Counted from the stretch's first letter, positions 24,809 to 34,025 are shown. The stretch is DNA of 62,004 nucleotides from Chloracidobacterium sp. UBA3360 (GCA_002360555.1 DEQS01000075.1:23686-85689), one strand, 5' to 3'. The notes: generated by a model not told the origin, from the letters alone. Made by a program: numbers and translations.

Positions 24809-25189
24809 ATGAAACTTCGAATTAGAGAGAACACTCTTCGTTTTCGGTTGGGCCGTTCCGAAGTCGAGACTTTTGATCAAACAGGAGCCATAGGGGACAA
24901 TGTGCGATTTGGGCTAGGTAAAAACGACTTTGGCTACTTGCTCGAAAAGACACCCGACAGCAATTTTTCGGCCTCTTTTGCGGACGGAACAATCGTGGTT
25001 CGCGTACCTGCCTCCGACGCCAATAGCTGGGCCAACTCCGACGAGGTTAGCCTTGCCGGAACGTTTCTTGCGGACGAACAAACCGAACTTAGAATATTGA
25101 TCGAAAAGGACTTTGTTTGCCTAAATGCCCACAACGATGAAGACCAGTCTGACCGCTATCCTCACCCCAAAGGCGACGCCGCGTGCTAA
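24809..25189 (+). CDS. Small conserved protein (DUF7009-like), unknown function
   Basis: A 126-residue soluble protein. The opening pattern MKLRIRENTLRFRLGRSEVETF is like a small uncharacterised family (DUF7009 by my recollection) whose members begin with the same basic strand. The middle is beta-rich and the C-terminus is His/Asp-rich (NAHNDEDQSDRYPH), which might bind metal. Its own Crp/Fnr-type site upstream ties it to the nitrate/NO response. Molecular function is unknown. Confidence 0.65.
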   Translation: MKLRIRENTLRFRLGRSEVETFDQTGAIGDNVRFGLGKNDFGYLLEKTPDSNFSASFADGTIVVRVPASDANSWANSDEVSLAGTFLADEQTELRILIEKDFVCLNAHNDEDQSDRYPHPKGDAAC

Positions 25190-25418
25190 GCCGCATGATA
25201 CGACCATCTGAGGTTACAACGGATTTTCCCGGTCCGACCATTGCGGCCCGGCGATTGACCGAATTGGGTTTTTACTGACGAGTTTGATTAGTTTTTGCCC
25301 GCTTTACGAGCGGTTTCGGATTTCAACCAGAGGGAAATGATCTGATCGGCTAATCGAGTATTTTTCAACTGTCTGAATCTTGATAAAGTTTCGGAGGCAG
25401 GTTGGGGGTTTGTCAAAA
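25190..25418. other. Intergenic region
   Basis: About 230 bp with no gene that I can support; AT content rises toward the cupin gene. No palindrome of either class is present. Confidence 0.3.
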
Positions 25419-25820
25419 ATGAAGAGAATTTTGTTTTTAACTGTAGTTTTAGGAGTTGCTCTGATGATTACGGTCATCGGTTTTAATGTCAATAGTCAGG
25501 AAAGAATTATGCAAAAGTTGAATTTACAAACTAAAATCGGCGACGGCAAAGATAAAGAGGTTACGCCGCTTTTTGATGGTGAACGCCGAAAAATCGTCCA
25601 AATTACGCTACGCAATAAGGCGGTTCTAGATGCTCATAAAGCCGCCGAACCGATTACGATTCAATGTGTTGCAGGAAAAGGCTTATTAATTGTCGGCGAA
25701 GAAAAAGCAGAGGTTGAACTAAAAGAAGGTGTTTTGGTTACGATCGAACCAAACGTCGTTCACGAAATTAGGGCAATGTCGAAAGTATCAATCTTATTAA
25801 CTAAATTTAAGGATAAATGA
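25419..25820 (+). CDS. Exported cupin-fold protein
   Basis: The 133-residue product starts with an N-terminal hydrophobic segment (LFLTVVLGVALMITVIGF), so it is exported or anchored. A single cupin fold follows: VLDAHKAAEPITIQCVAGKG, then VTIEPNVVHEIRAM. Metal ligand candidates are the two histidines. The start at 25419 begins the signal segment; an in-frame TTG at 25380 has no support. The gene is clearly richer in A and T than its neighbours, a sign of separate origin. The substrate is unknown. Confidence 0.7.
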   Translation: MKRILFLTVVLGVALMITVIGFNVNSQERIMQKLNLQTKIGDGKDKEVTPLFDGERRKIVQITLRNKAVLDAHKAAEPITIQCVAGKGLLIVGEEKAEVELKEGVLVTIEPNVVHEIRAMSKVSILLTKFKDK

Positions 25821-25871
25821 CTAAGCGAACGCCATTCGGAGAGTTCGGAGAGTTGTTGTAAGTTCTTGAAC

Positions 25872-25886
25872 ATGACCGAGATCATA
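25872..25886. promoter_or_regulatory. Crp/Fnr-type site upstream of ric
   Basis: ATGA-CCGAGA-TCATA, centre 67 bp before the ric start, almost the same distance as at 24809. A TATGCT hexamer (25914-25919) is a plausible -10 element. Confidence 0.5.
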
Positions 25887-25945
25887 TTTTCCCCTGTAAA
25901 CATCGGCGACAATTATGCTGGAGTATACATTTGGAGGATTAATTA

Positions 25946-26674
25946 ATGATCAGTGTTCAAGGTAAGACAGTTCGCGAAATAGCACTTGAGATGCCGGTGA
26001 CAACCCGCGTCTTTGAGGAATTTAAGATCGATTATTGCTGCCACGGAGATACGCCGTTTGACGAGGCCTGCCGAAACGTCGGTGCCAGTCCGGACATCGT
26101 ATTGCAAAAGATAGACGGCATTTTGGATGGGTCGAATGGTAGTGATCAAGAGTCGTTCTCAAAAATTGATTTGAGCGATCTCATTGATCATATTTTGGAT
26201 AAACACCATGTTTACACCAGAGACGAAATGAGCCATTTGACCCCGCTGATGGCTAAGGTCGCGAGCCGTCATGGTGATCATTATACATATCTACTTGAGT
26301 TGAAAGATCTCTTCCAAGCATTGTGTGATGATCTGGAACCGCACATGATGAAAGAAGAAATGGTTCTGTTCCCTTATATTCAAAAATTAGAGCATAGTTA
26401 CTCAAATCATCTTAACGTTGCGTTTCCGCCCTTCGGAACTGTTCAGCATCCGGTGAATATGATGAACGTCGAGCATGAAGAAGTCGGCGAACTACTTGTC
26501 AAAATGCGTCGAGTTACGAATGACTACACTCTGCCGGCGGAGGCGTGCCCGAGTTTCACCGCTCTGTATCATCGGCTTGGCGAGTTTGAGCGTGACTTGC
26601 ACCAACATATTCACCTTGAAAATAATCTGCTTTTTCCCCGTGCGATCGAACTCGAACAAAAGGCCCGAGCCTAA
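25946..26674 (+). CDS. ric: RIC family iron-sulfur cluster repair di-iron protein (YtfE/ScdA/NorA)
   Basis: The 242-residue protein has the ScdA_N motif (EFKIDYCCHGDTPFDEAC, about 26-43) followed by a hemerythrin-like four-helix bundle. Its histidine/glutamate ligands lie in DKHHVYTRDE, RHGDHY, EPHMMKEEMVLFP, NVEHEEVGE and HQHIHLENNLLFP. These proteins repair clusters damaged by nitric oxide and oxidative stress and bind NO. A site for the local Crp/Fnr regulator lies upstream, and AGGATTAATTA provides the ribosome-binding region. It fits a nitrate-respiring cell that produces NO. Confidence 0.88.
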   Translation: MISVQGKTVREIALEMPVTTRVFEEFKIDYCCHGDTPFDEACRNVGASPDIVLQKIDGILDGSNGSDQESFSKIDLSDLIDHILDKHHVYTRDEMSHLTPLMAKVASRHGDHYTYLLELKDLFQALCDDLEPHMMKEEMVLFPYIQKLEHSYSNHLNVAFPPFGTVQHPVNMMNVEHEEVGELLVKMRRVTNDYTLPAEACPSFTALYHRLGEFERDLHQHIHLENNLLFPRAIELEQKARA

Positions 26675-26686
26675 CACTCGCTCGGA

Positions 26687-27517
26687 ATGAACCAAAATAT
26701 GTCGACTGCCGCACCGATCACAGCCCCCGTTCGAGCTGTTCGCGTGCGGCAAGTCGCTCTACCTACTGAACACGGCGGATGGGCGTTTTTGTTCGAACCT
26801 CTAGTCGTCGGCCTGGCGATCGCGTTTTCCACCGGAGCTCCTTGGATCGCCGGTCTTACTATCGGGGCATTTCTTACACGGCAGCCGCTCAAGGTTCTGA
26901 TCGCCGACCGCTTTGGAATGCGGAACAGGACGCGTGCGAGCCTGGCCTTTCGATTTCTGCTTTGCTACGGTGCGATATTTTCGATTGGGCTTGCTGGTAC
27001 GCTCTTGTCGGTCGGAGCCCAATCGCTACTGCCGTTTATTGGAGTCTTGCCGCTCGCTGTTTTTCAGATATACATTGACGCCTCAAGACAAAGCCGCAAG
27101 TTAATACCCGAGCTGACGGGAGCGGTCGTGATGTCTGCCTCGATCGCAGCAATCGGACTATCGGCCAATATGCCGTTGGTAAATGCCGCCGCCCTTTGGG
27201 CGATCTTTGCGTCAAGGTCACTTTCCTCTATCCTGTATGTTCGCGAGCGACTTCGTCTGGAAAAAGGTAAGCATTATTCCCGGATGATCCCGACACTCGC
27301 CCATATCGCAGCGCTATTTATGACCGCAGCCTTGGCCTATTATGGACTCAGTCCGTTTCTAACGATTCTGGCCATGTCGGTACTGGCTTATCGGGCTATC
27401 ACAGGACTTTCTCCCGATCGCAATAAAATGAAAGCGATGCAGATCGGGGTCTGGGAGATCATTTACGGCCTGATCGTCGTATTATCGGTCGTGATCGGAC
27501 ACTATGCCGGATTCTGA
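26687..27517 (+). CDS. ywiC: YwiC-like integral membrane protein
   Basis: The 276-residue protein has about eight membrane helices and the family signature LPTEHGGWAFLFEPLVVGLAIAF near the N-terminus. YwiC-like proteins have unknown biochemical function, but in Bacillus subtilis ywiC lies next to narK and fnr. The same association with a Crp/Fnr gene and narK is seen here, supporting a role in anaerobic nitrate metabolism. It begins 12 bp after ric and is probably cotranscribed with it. Confidence 0.8.
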   Translation: MNQNMSTAAPITAPVRAVRVRQVALPTEHGGWAFLFEPLVVGLAIAFSTGAPWIAGLTIGAFLTRQPLKVLIADRFGMRNRTRASLAFRFLLCYGAIFSIGLAGTLLSVGAQSLLPFIGVLPLAVFQIYIDASRQSRKLIPELTGAVVMSASIAAIGLSANMPLVNAAALWAIFASRSLSSILYVRERLRLEKGKHYSRMIPTLAHIAALFMTAALAYYGLSPFLTILAMSVLAYRAITGLSPDRNKMKAMQIGVWEIIYGLIVVLSVVIGHYAGF

Positions 27518-27558
27518 TGCAATAGCTACCTCGTAAGACGGCTCCGAGCCCCAAATTT

Positions 27559-28932
27559 ATGCACAACGTAGACATTGATCTTGTCGAGATGTCTCTCGAT
27601 GTTATTAAATACGCGATAGGTCGTATTTCCGATACCGATCCTAAGCTTGGCTTTCCTAAAAAGGCAGAGGAGTTAAAGGCCCTCGTGGGCGAGACTATCA
27701 CGCCTAAAGGCATCGGCGGGGAGAAGGCATTTGCTCTTTTTAAGGATGTGTTGGTTAAAGCGAGTGTCCCGATCGATCATCCGCGGCATCTTGCGTTCGT
27801 CCCCGCATCACCGACCCGCGCAGCGGTCATGTTCGATCTCGTGACTTCGGCAACCAGTGTTCATGGCGCGTTCTGGCTGGAGGGAGCAGGCTGTATTTTT
27901 GCCGAGAACCAAGCGATGGAATGGCTGGTCTCATTGACCGGAATGCCGGCCGGAGCTTTCGGTGTTTTTACAAGCGGAGGCACAGAGGCGAATCTTTCAG
28001 CAATGGTCACCGCCCGCGAACATTGGCGAGACAGAGACGAACGCAATTCAAAAACACGCGGCATCGTTATCGCCTCGAACGGGGCACATTCGTCGATCAA
28101 GGCAATGGCAAAGGTGATCGACGCCGATGTCCTTCTGATCGAAACGGAGAGTCGGCTCGAGAGCTCTCATTTAGCTGAGACCCTGTCACGGATGTCTGCT
28201 AAAGATCGTCGCAGGGTGTTCGCTGTGATCGCAACCGCCGGTACGACAAACGCGGGAATAATTGACGATCTCGCGGGTATCGCAAATATATGTAGATCAG
28301 AGGGTATATGGTTTCACGTTGATGCCGCATACGGCGGCGGAGCATTGGCGGCTCGCTCAGTGCGGCATTTTTTTAATGGTATCGAAGAAGCCGACAGCGT
28401 AACGATCGATCCCCACAAGTGGTTATTTTCACCATACGATTGTGGTGCGATCATCTACCGCGACCCGGAACTCGCAAAAAAGGCCCACGCTCAGGAGGGT
28501 TCCTATCTCGATATCTTCAGCGACGAAGGTGCCCAGGGATTTAATCCGTCGGACTATCAGATACAGCTAACACGCCGCGTTCGAGGCTTGCCGTTGTGGT
28601 TCTCGTTGGCAATGTACGGCACAGACAGATACGAAACGGCCATCGAACGAGGAATCGACCTGGCAAGAATCGCGGGAAGGCTGATCTCCGCAACATACTA
28701 TACAGAACTCGTTCGCGAGCCAAGTCTGTCATGTGTGTTATTCCGCCGATTAGGTTGGACACCCGAGGATTATCGAAATTGGACATATCGAAATCACAAA
28801 TCCGGTTTTGCATTGGTCGCCCCCACGAAGGTACGGCGACGAAATGAATTTGAAACCGTGGCAAGGTTTTGCTTTATAAATCCCGACACCACTGACCAAG
28901 ACATTACTGATATTCTGGCAACAATGGCATGA
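27559..28932 (+). CDS. PLP-dependent group II amino acid decarboxylase
   Basis: The 457-residue protein has the fold-type I decarboxylase pattern: TSGGTEANLSAM (phosphate binding), FHVDAAYGGG (the Asp pairing with the PLP pyridine nitrogen) and the PLP lysine in DPHKWLFSPYDCG. It resembles aromatic-amino-acid and diaminobutyrate decarboxylases; substrate cannot be told from sequence alone. It follows ywiC on the same strand after 41 bp and ends 27 bp from the convergent radical SAM gene. A link to nitrate metabolism is not obvious. Confidence 0.75.
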   Translation: MHNVDIDLVEMSLDVIKYAIGRISDTDPKLGFPKKAEELKALVGETITPKGIGGEKAFALFKDVLVKASVPIDHPRHLAFVPASPTRAAVMFDLVTSATSVHGAFWLEGAGCIFAENQAMEWLVSLTGMPAGAFGVFTSGGTEANLSAMVTAREHWRDRDERNSKTRGIVIASNGAHSSIKAMAKVIDADVLLIETESRLESSHLAETLSRMSAKDRRRVFAVIATAGTTNAGIIDDLAGIANICRSEGIWFHVDAAYGGGALAARSVRHFFNGIEEADSVTIDPHKWLFSPYDCGAIIYRDPELAKKAHAQEGSYLDIFSDEGAQGFNPSDYQIQLTRRVRGLPLWFSLAMYGTDRYETAIERGIDLARIAGRLISATYYTELVREPSLSCVLFRRLGWTPEDYRNWTYRNHKSGFALVAPTKVRRRNEFETVARFCFINPDTTDQDITDILATMA

Positions 28933-28959
28933 ACACTCTCCCAAATAGGCCAAACCGAA

Positions 28960-30510
28960 TCAGTCGGCGAAACTAATTTCGGCGGGCAATTGCGTCCCTT
29001 CGCCCTTAAACTTCGTCAACGGCACTTTCGCACAGTGTATCTCCGTCACTTTTCTAAAGTGATAACCCATTGCGGCGAGGGCGATCCCGTTTCCGAGACT
29101 GCGCGGGTAAAACCTGACGACTCGGAATAAATACTTCCAGAATCGAAGGCGTTCCCCGTCGCTTACTCCGAGCCTAACAACTATTTTGATGAAGAAGCTT
29201 AGAACGCCGATGATGCTGGCTCGCTGCACGGCTGCCGCATCGTTACGTACACGCGATAAGCAATCGAGTGAGCGCTGATAGAATTCCTCCGAACTGTAAA
29301 TGGTCCTTAAAATGGCTTTGTATCCTTCGACCAGGCGCTCCCGATCCATTTTTGGAGCAAAGTTTAATGAACAATCCGTGTTATTCCCGCTGCTTTCGTG
29401 AACGAGTCTGCCTTCACGCTCCAAACGCTTCCAAAGTTGCGTGTCGGGAAGGGCAGTCAAGAGCCCGACCATCGCAAGCGGAATTGCACTTTCACGGATA
29501 AAGTTGATCTGCCGCTCGAAAATATCCTCCGGGTCGTTGTCGAACCCGACAATAAAACCGGCCATGACCTCGATCCCATAGCTTTGGATCTTTCGCACCG
29601 ACTCAAGCAGATCGCGTTTTGTATTCTGAGATTTGTTGGCTTCTTTAAGACTTTCAGCCGCGGGCGTTTCAATACCGAGAAAGACGCGGTGAAAACCGGC
29701 AGTTTGCATCATCTCTAGCAAAGAATCATCTTCGGCGAGATTTACACTTGCTTCGGTCAAAAAGGAAAATGGATGATTATTGCGCTCGGACCACCCAATG
29801 AGATCTGGTAGGAATTTTCTGACCTCGCGTTTGTTGCCGATAAAATTGTCATCGACGATAAAGACCGTACCTCGCCAGCCGGCGACCCGCATGGCCTCCA
29901 TTTCAGCCAACATCTGTTCACTTGATTTGGTGCGCGGGACGCGCCCGTAAATCTCGATGATATCGCAAAACTCACACGAAAACGGACAGCCCCTGGAAAA
30001 CTGGACATTCATCGAGGAGTACTGATTTATGTCGATCAGATGGAAATCCGGCACAGGCGTGGACAAAAGCGAGGGCCGCACTGCTGCTTGATAAACGCGT
30101 TTTGGAGAGTCGCATTTCAGATCCTCAATAAACTCCGGCAAAGTCGTTTCGGCTTCACCCACGAAAACGAAATCCGCCTCCGGCACTAGATCCGAGCTGG
30201 TCGAGACATACGGGCCTCCGACAGCGACTAGCTTACCAAGTTTCTTGCATAATTTTACGACCTGATCAAGTGATTCCCTCTGGACGATCATCGCGCTGAG
30301 AAAGACGATGTCCGCCCATTCAATATCGCTCATGGTTAGCGGCTCGACATTCATATCTACGAGACGCCGTTGCCAGGTTTGGGGAAGCATGGCCGAAACG
30401 GTCAACAGCCCTAGCGGCGGAAACGCGGCCTTCTTGCCGACAAAGGACAGCGCGTGGCGAAAGCTCCAGTAAGTTTCGGGGAAAACAGGATAAACAAGCA
30501 ATACTTTCAC
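28960..30510 (-). CDS. B12-binding radical SAM protein (DUF4070 type)
   Basis: The 516-residue protein has an N-terminal cobalamin-binding Rossmann domain (about 1-150, with ADIVFLSAMIVQRES and KLVAVGGPYVSTS). The radical SAM motif RGCPFSCEFCD and the family stretch EIYGRVPRTKSSEQ follow. A DUF4070-like C-terminal region completes it. Relatives include hopanoid C-2 methylase HpnP and many uncharacterised methylases; I cannot decide among them. A hairpin (30570-30576 with 30594-30600) lies about 60-90 bp upstream. No cobalamin riboswitch signature was seen. Confidence 0.75.
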   Translation of the reverse strand: MKVLLVYPVFPETYWSFRHALSFVGKKAAFPPLGLLTVSAMLPQTWQRRLVDMNVEPLTMSDIEWADIVFLSAMIVQRESLDQVVKLCKKLGKLVAVGGPYVSTSSDLVPEADFVFVGEAETTLPEFIEDLKCDSPKRVYQAAVRPSLLSTPVPDFHLIDINQYSSMNVQFSRGCPFSCEFCDIIEIYGRVPRTKSSEQMLAEMEAMRVAGWRGTVFIVDDNFIGNKREVRKFLPDLIGWSERNNHPFSFLTEASVNLAEDDSLLEMMQTAGFHRVFLGIETPAAESLKEANKSQNTKRDLLESVRKIQSYGIEVMAGFIVGFDNDPEDIFERQINFIRESAIPLAMVGLLTALPDTQLWKRLEREGRLVHESSGNNTDCSLNFAPKMDRERLVEGYKAILRTIYSSEEFYQRSLDCLSRVRNDAAAVQRASIIGVLSFFIKIVVRLGVSDGERLRFWKYLFRVVRFYPRSLGNGIALAAMGYHFRKVTEIHCAKVPLTKFKGEGTQLPAEISFAD

Positions 30511-30764
30511 AACTGATCAAGCCTCCACGGAAAAGCTGAACTCTGATTTCAGATAAGCTTTTTTTATTTGAAAACGTAAGGCTATTCCGCAAGCGTTTTC
30601 TTTCCGTACTCAAAATGTTATCAGCTATTTACGGGAACAGGTGTAAGAGTTGTGTAATAGGTAAAGGAAGCGAAAATGACAAAATGAGCGCGACGGAAGT
30701 CCGTTCCCGGCAACCTTGTCGATTGCGATCAAAACCGGCATAAGGTCGCCGCGTTCCGATCGGA
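30511..30764. other. Intergenic region with one inverted repeat
   Basis: About 250 bp between two minus-strand genes, with an inverted repeat GAAAACG/CGTTTTC (17-bp spacer). It probably contains the promoter for the B12 radical SAM gene and the end of the NarGH operon. No gene is seen. Confidence 0.3.
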
Positions 30765-31409
30765 TCACAGAGTGGCTCCGCCGCATTCGAACAATGTTTC
30801 GCCCTCTTCCTCGAGCACCGGCAAAAAAACCTGTTTTGACTTGTCCTTATCAGGCCCCACTCGCTCAAAAAGTGCCGAGCCCGCAAGTTCTAGATAGTCG
30901 ATCCCGGAGGCTGCAAGTAGTTTGGAAAGTGTTTCGGCATATTTCGACAAGTGATCGTCGATGAATATCCGCGATGCGTCAGCGGTAATCTTAGAGTTTT
31001 CGCTGTCGCCGCATTCCAAAGCATACAGTTCTTTGAGCCGAAGGTATGCGATAAACCCCGTTTCCACGGCGACATGATCCGGAACCTCATGCGTCGCCGG
31101 CTTGTAAGAGAATGCGTCGTAAAAGCTCGACAATTCCGACAGTAAATAGCCGGGCTGAACCCAGCCCCGGTAGCTGACCTCGCGACCGGGCGCCGGGCCG
31201 CCTGGGCCAAATATCGAGTGAAACAGACCTTCGCTTGCATATTTTTGAGCAGCCCTTGCGGCTCGTCTCAATTTCTTGTCTGAAACCTGCCGGCCAAGCT
31301 CTCTGACCTGCGCGAACCAATCTCCTGTCGGGCAGTCGAAAAGTAAGCTGATAAGACGCCATTCGGCCGCATCAACTAGATATTGTTTTTGCGGGATCAT
31401 GTTTTTCAT
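30765..31409 (-). CDS. TorD/NarJ-type molybdoenzyme chaperone
   Basis: The 214-residue all-helical protein has the TorD-family motifs FGPGGPAPGREVSYRG and LSELSSFYDAF, and DHVAVETGFIAYLRLKE. These proteins bind the Tat signal of the catalytic subunit and help insert Mo-bis-MGD before export. It is the last gene of the operon that encodes the exported NarG-like enzyme, which is its likely client. There is a 23-bp gap after the hemerythrin gene. Confidence 0.8.
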   Translation of the reverse strand: MKNMIPQKQYLVDAAEWRLISLLFDCPTGDWFAQVRELGRQVSDKKLRRAARAAQKYASEGLFHSIFGPGGPAPGREVSYRGWVQPGYLLSELSSFYDAFSYKPATHEVPDHVAVETGFIAYLRLKELYALECGDSENSKITADASRIFIDDHLSKYAETLSKLLAASGIDYLELAGSALFERVGPDKDKSKQVFLPVLEEEGETLFECGGATL

Positions 31410-31432
31410 CTTTTACCCTCACATTCAAATGA

Positions 31433-31939
31433 TCAGCGTTGATCATTATCATTACGGATCTGGATCGACGCTGTTTCCGGACTGAGATCTATGTGAGACA
31501 TAATGTCCCGTTTTTCAGCATCGGTAAGGATCTCCTCAAGGATAGGATAGAGGAAGTCCGCCTCACGCTTGTCATGATGGCTGCAAAGCCGTAAGTAGAA
31601 AGCTTCGCGATCTAGAATTTGCAACACCGCCTTGTCTATATCCGGTTGATCCTTTATTTCGACGATCCTTTCCAGGAAAAGCTTTACAAACGAACTCATT
31701 TTCTCGTGGTCATCAAAAAAAAGCTTAGGAGCTCCAGCACCCGATTGCTGCGCCCGATCAGCATAGATTGGCAGCAATATTAGCTCCTCATCCTGCATAT
31801 GGCGGACCAGTGTCGCTTGATACATCTCAAGCAATCTCAGAGCCTTATCAAACTCAAAATGAAGAAGCGCCCGCTGATGATCAAAGAACATCTCGTCTAC
31901 CAAGGTGTGCACGTTCATTAGATCTTTTATGTAAGTCAT
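31433..31939 (-). CDS. Hemerythrin-like (HHE) di-iron protein
   Basis: The 168-residue four-helix protein has ligand pairs in DHQRALLHFEFD, VRHMQDEELILLP, DDHEKMSSF and CSHHDKREADFLYP, the HHE cation-binding pattern. It probably binds two irons and O2 or NO. Position between the gamma subunit and the chaperone of the NarGH-type operon suggests a role in protecting, sensing or assembling the respiratory enzyme. It is a different branch from the RIC protein encoded at 25946. Confidence 0.78.
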   Translation of the reverse strand: MTYIKDLMNVHTLVDEMFFDHQRALLHFEFDKALRLLEMYQATLVRHMQDEELILLPIYADRAQQSGAGAPKLFFDDHEKMSSFVKLFLERIVEIKDQPDIDKAVLQILDREAFYLRLCSHHDKREADFLYPILEEILTDAEKRDIMSHIDLSPETASIQIRNDNDQR

Positions 31940-31958
31940 AGCTAATGGATTCGATCGT

Positions 31959-32801
31959 CTATTTTAGGATGAGCGGGACCCAGCCCGTTCTCATCTTTCT
32001 TGCCCCAACCTCGACATGGGAACCTTCCCAAATCGCGAACGCTACCTGCGACGGTGTAGAAACCGTAAAACCGGCTGGAATCGGACGCGTGATCACGACT
32101 GCCCACCCGTTTTTCGTTCTAACGCCTTTTCCTTTTGAGATCGCATTCGGTGCCGGTGACAAAGTGCTCGGCCCATCGGCGATCAGGTCTTCAACGGGTT
32201 GGTCACGCGGGCCAGCACGACGGTTTCCCAGTGCTCTCGCCGGAGCATAACGAGCTGCCGTCTCGGCTCGAGCCTGCGGGTTATTCTCGAGTGATTTTGC
32301 ATCCTCCGGGTAATGGTCGATCGATGCATTTGGATATATCGCGTTAATATTATCGGCTCGCCCCTCGACTATCGCCTGCCAATCGGCCCGCCAGAATGAG
32401 ATCTCTACGGTCTTGCCGACCTCGCCCATTTGCGGTGCCGGCACATTTGGGTCGACCTTTGCCGGCAGCTGCACAGCGCAACCATCAATAAAATGTTTAG
32501 GCCCGGGCAAGTCGCTCTGACTGTCATCCAGCCATTCCAGCCGAAATGCGATCTCGGTCCCATTCGTGATCGCCTTGACCTGGGTCTCGGAGGTTGATGC
32601 CTCCATTAGACGCGGCTCGACCAGATCTTGCAGGATCATTTTCGACACGTGGAGCGAAACCGCATCCCAAACGGGAGAATTAGGGTCAAGCGTGATCTCC
32701 TTGACTTGAGCGACGTTGACCTCTGCGGTTGGAACCTGGGCCTTTTTACAGGCAGCCGTGAATAATAGAACAACTAGAATCAGCGATGTAATGGATCGCA
32801 T
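31959..32801 (-). CDS. Heme b gamma subunit of a type II DMSO-reductase-family enzyme (EbdC/NarC-like), lipoprotein-like
   Basis: The 280-residue protein has a lipoprotein signal (LLFTAACKK) and an ethylbenzene-dehydrogenase-related domain: TNGTEIAFRLEW, FIDGCAVQLP, VEISFWRADW and VAFAIWEGSHVEVG. Gamma subunits of this kind (EbdC, SerC, ClrC) carry one heme b and pass electrons between the beta subunit and periplasmic or membrane carriers. It follows the narH gene by 12 bp. This supports an outward-facing, NarGHC-type enzyme and not a cytoplasmic NarGHI. Confidence 0.8.
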   Translation of the reverse strand: MRSITSLILVVLLFTAACKKAQVPTAEVNVAQVKEITLDPNSPVWDAVSLHVSKMILQDLVEPRLMEASTSETQVKAITNGTEIAFRLEWLDDSQSDLPGPKHFIDGCAVQLPAKVDPNVPAPQMGEVGKTVEISFWRADWQAIVEGRADNINAIYPNASIDHYPEDAKSLENNPQARAETAARYAPARALGNRRAGPRDQPVEDLIADGPSTLSPAPNAISKGKGVRTKNGWAVVITRPIPAGFTVSTPSQVAFAIWEGSHVEVGARKMRTGWVPLILK

Positions 32802-32813
32802 ATAAAAACCTCC

Positions 32814-33956
32814 TCACGGACAGTTGGTGCGTGTGATCTGATAAAGCTTGTCGTAGGCCGGACGAATATGGACCGGTTCCTTGAAGGGTACGTTGACTAG
32901 CTCTTTTCCGTTCTCATCCATACCGATGGCCTTGTCGCCAACCAGCTTCCATTTCCGCATAATGGCCTCAGTCGAACCGAATAGGCCTAATAGGCTGGTC
33001 AGGTCCCGATCGTTCGGTGCATTACGGTAGACCTCAACGGCCTTATCAACGCCGGGTCCGAACATCTGTTTGGTAAAGGCGGTCGGTACGTGAATCGGCG
33101 GTATGTAATATACATTTGGCTCAAGTCCGAACTGAGGGAAGAGCGGCAAGGCCACCTTTTTGATATGGACAAGGTAATCGATCGGATTGTCAGCCTCGGC
33201 TTTATCCGGCGTGTTTATAAAACCGGCAACACGGATCTTTCCGATGCAATTTGCAAAACACTGTGGCGACAGCCCTTGCTCGATCTTTGGATAACAGGCT
33301 ATACACTTTTCCGAGGTCGATGTCATCGGATTAAAAAAGACCTTTTTGTAGGGACATCCGCGAACACATTCCTGATAACCGCGGCAGCGGTTCTGATCGA
33401 CCAGGACGATGCCGTCCTCGGGGCGTTTATAGATCGAACCGCGTGGACACGACGCCAGACATCCGGGATAAGTGCAGTGATTGCAGATGCGGGCAAGGTA
33501 ATAGAACCATGCCATTTGGTGAGGTATGTCGATGCTCGCGCCATGTTCGATGCCACCGGCACAGTCGTCTTCGCCGACGTTTGGATATGCATAATCTTCG
33601 GATTCGGGACGCCAGCCGAGGACGCGTTCGCCGGCCGGAGCGGATTCAAAGATCGTGCTGCCTTTATAGACCGGTTGACCGTTCTCCTCGCCCCAGTTTT
33701 GACCATCGAGCAAACTCAACAGATTTAGATCCCAGGCGAGCGGATACGAGCCATACGGCTTGCTTTCGACGTTGTTCCAAAGCATATACTCCTGGCCCTT
33801 GCCAGACGTCCAAGTCGTTTTGCAGGCCAGCGTGCAGGTTTGGCACGCAATACACTTATTTGTGTCGAAAACGGCGGCAAATTGCTTTTGCGGACGGCTT
33901 TCCGGATACCAGTAGGACATTTCTCGCCCGAGCTGCCAGTTATTTACGCGTGCCAT
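32814..33956 (-). CDS. narH: NarH/NxrB-like iron-sulfur beta subunit
   Basis: The 380-residue protein has four cluster motifs: CIACQTCTLACKTTW, CNHCTYPGCLASCP, CRGYQECVRGCP and CIACYPKIEQGLSPQCFANC. The segments FDTNKCIACQTCT and SGKGQEYMLWNNVESKPYG are very close to nitrite oxidoreductase/periplasmic nitrate reductase beta subunits (NxrB/pNarH). No signal peptide is present; such subunits are exported with the Tat-tagged alpha subunit. It transfers electrons between the Mo site and the gamma subunit. Direction (nitrate reduction or nitrite oxidation) cannot be read from the sequence. Confidence 0.85.
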   Translation of the reverse strand: MARVNNWQLGREMSYWYPESRPQKQFAAVFDTNKCIACQTCTLACKTTWTSGKGQEYMLWNNVESKPYGSYPLAWDLNLLSLLDGQNWGEENGQPVYKGSTIFESAPAGERVLGWRPESEDYAYPNVGEDDCAGGIEHGASIDIPHQMAWFYYLARICNHCTYPGCLASCPRGSIYKRPEDGIVLVDQNRCRGYQECVRGCPYKKVFFNPMTSTSEKCIACYPKIEQGLSPQCFANCIGKIRVAGFINTPDKAEADNPIDYLVHIKKVALPLFPQFGLEPNVYYIPPIHVPTAFTKQMFGPGVDKAVEVYRNAPNDRDLTSLLGLFGSTEAIMRKWKLVGDKAIGMDENGKELVNVPFKEPVHIRPAYDKLYQITRTNCP

Positions 33957-34025
33957 ATGTTTGTTCTCCGTGTCGTTGGTTTGTCGATAACTTCATTGTT
34001 TTCGTTCAATAGTAATTTCACTTCT

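Noticed and set aside
30511..30700. Cobalamin riboswitch before the B12 radical SAM gene
   Set aside because: Only one simple inverted repeat is present; no B12-box or multi-helix layout is visible.
31439..31452. Perfect FNR-like box TTGAT-N4-ATCAT
   Set aside because: It lies in the last codons of the hemerythrin gene and only about 36 bp before the chaperone start, too close for a usual activated promoter; the other sites follow a different spacing.
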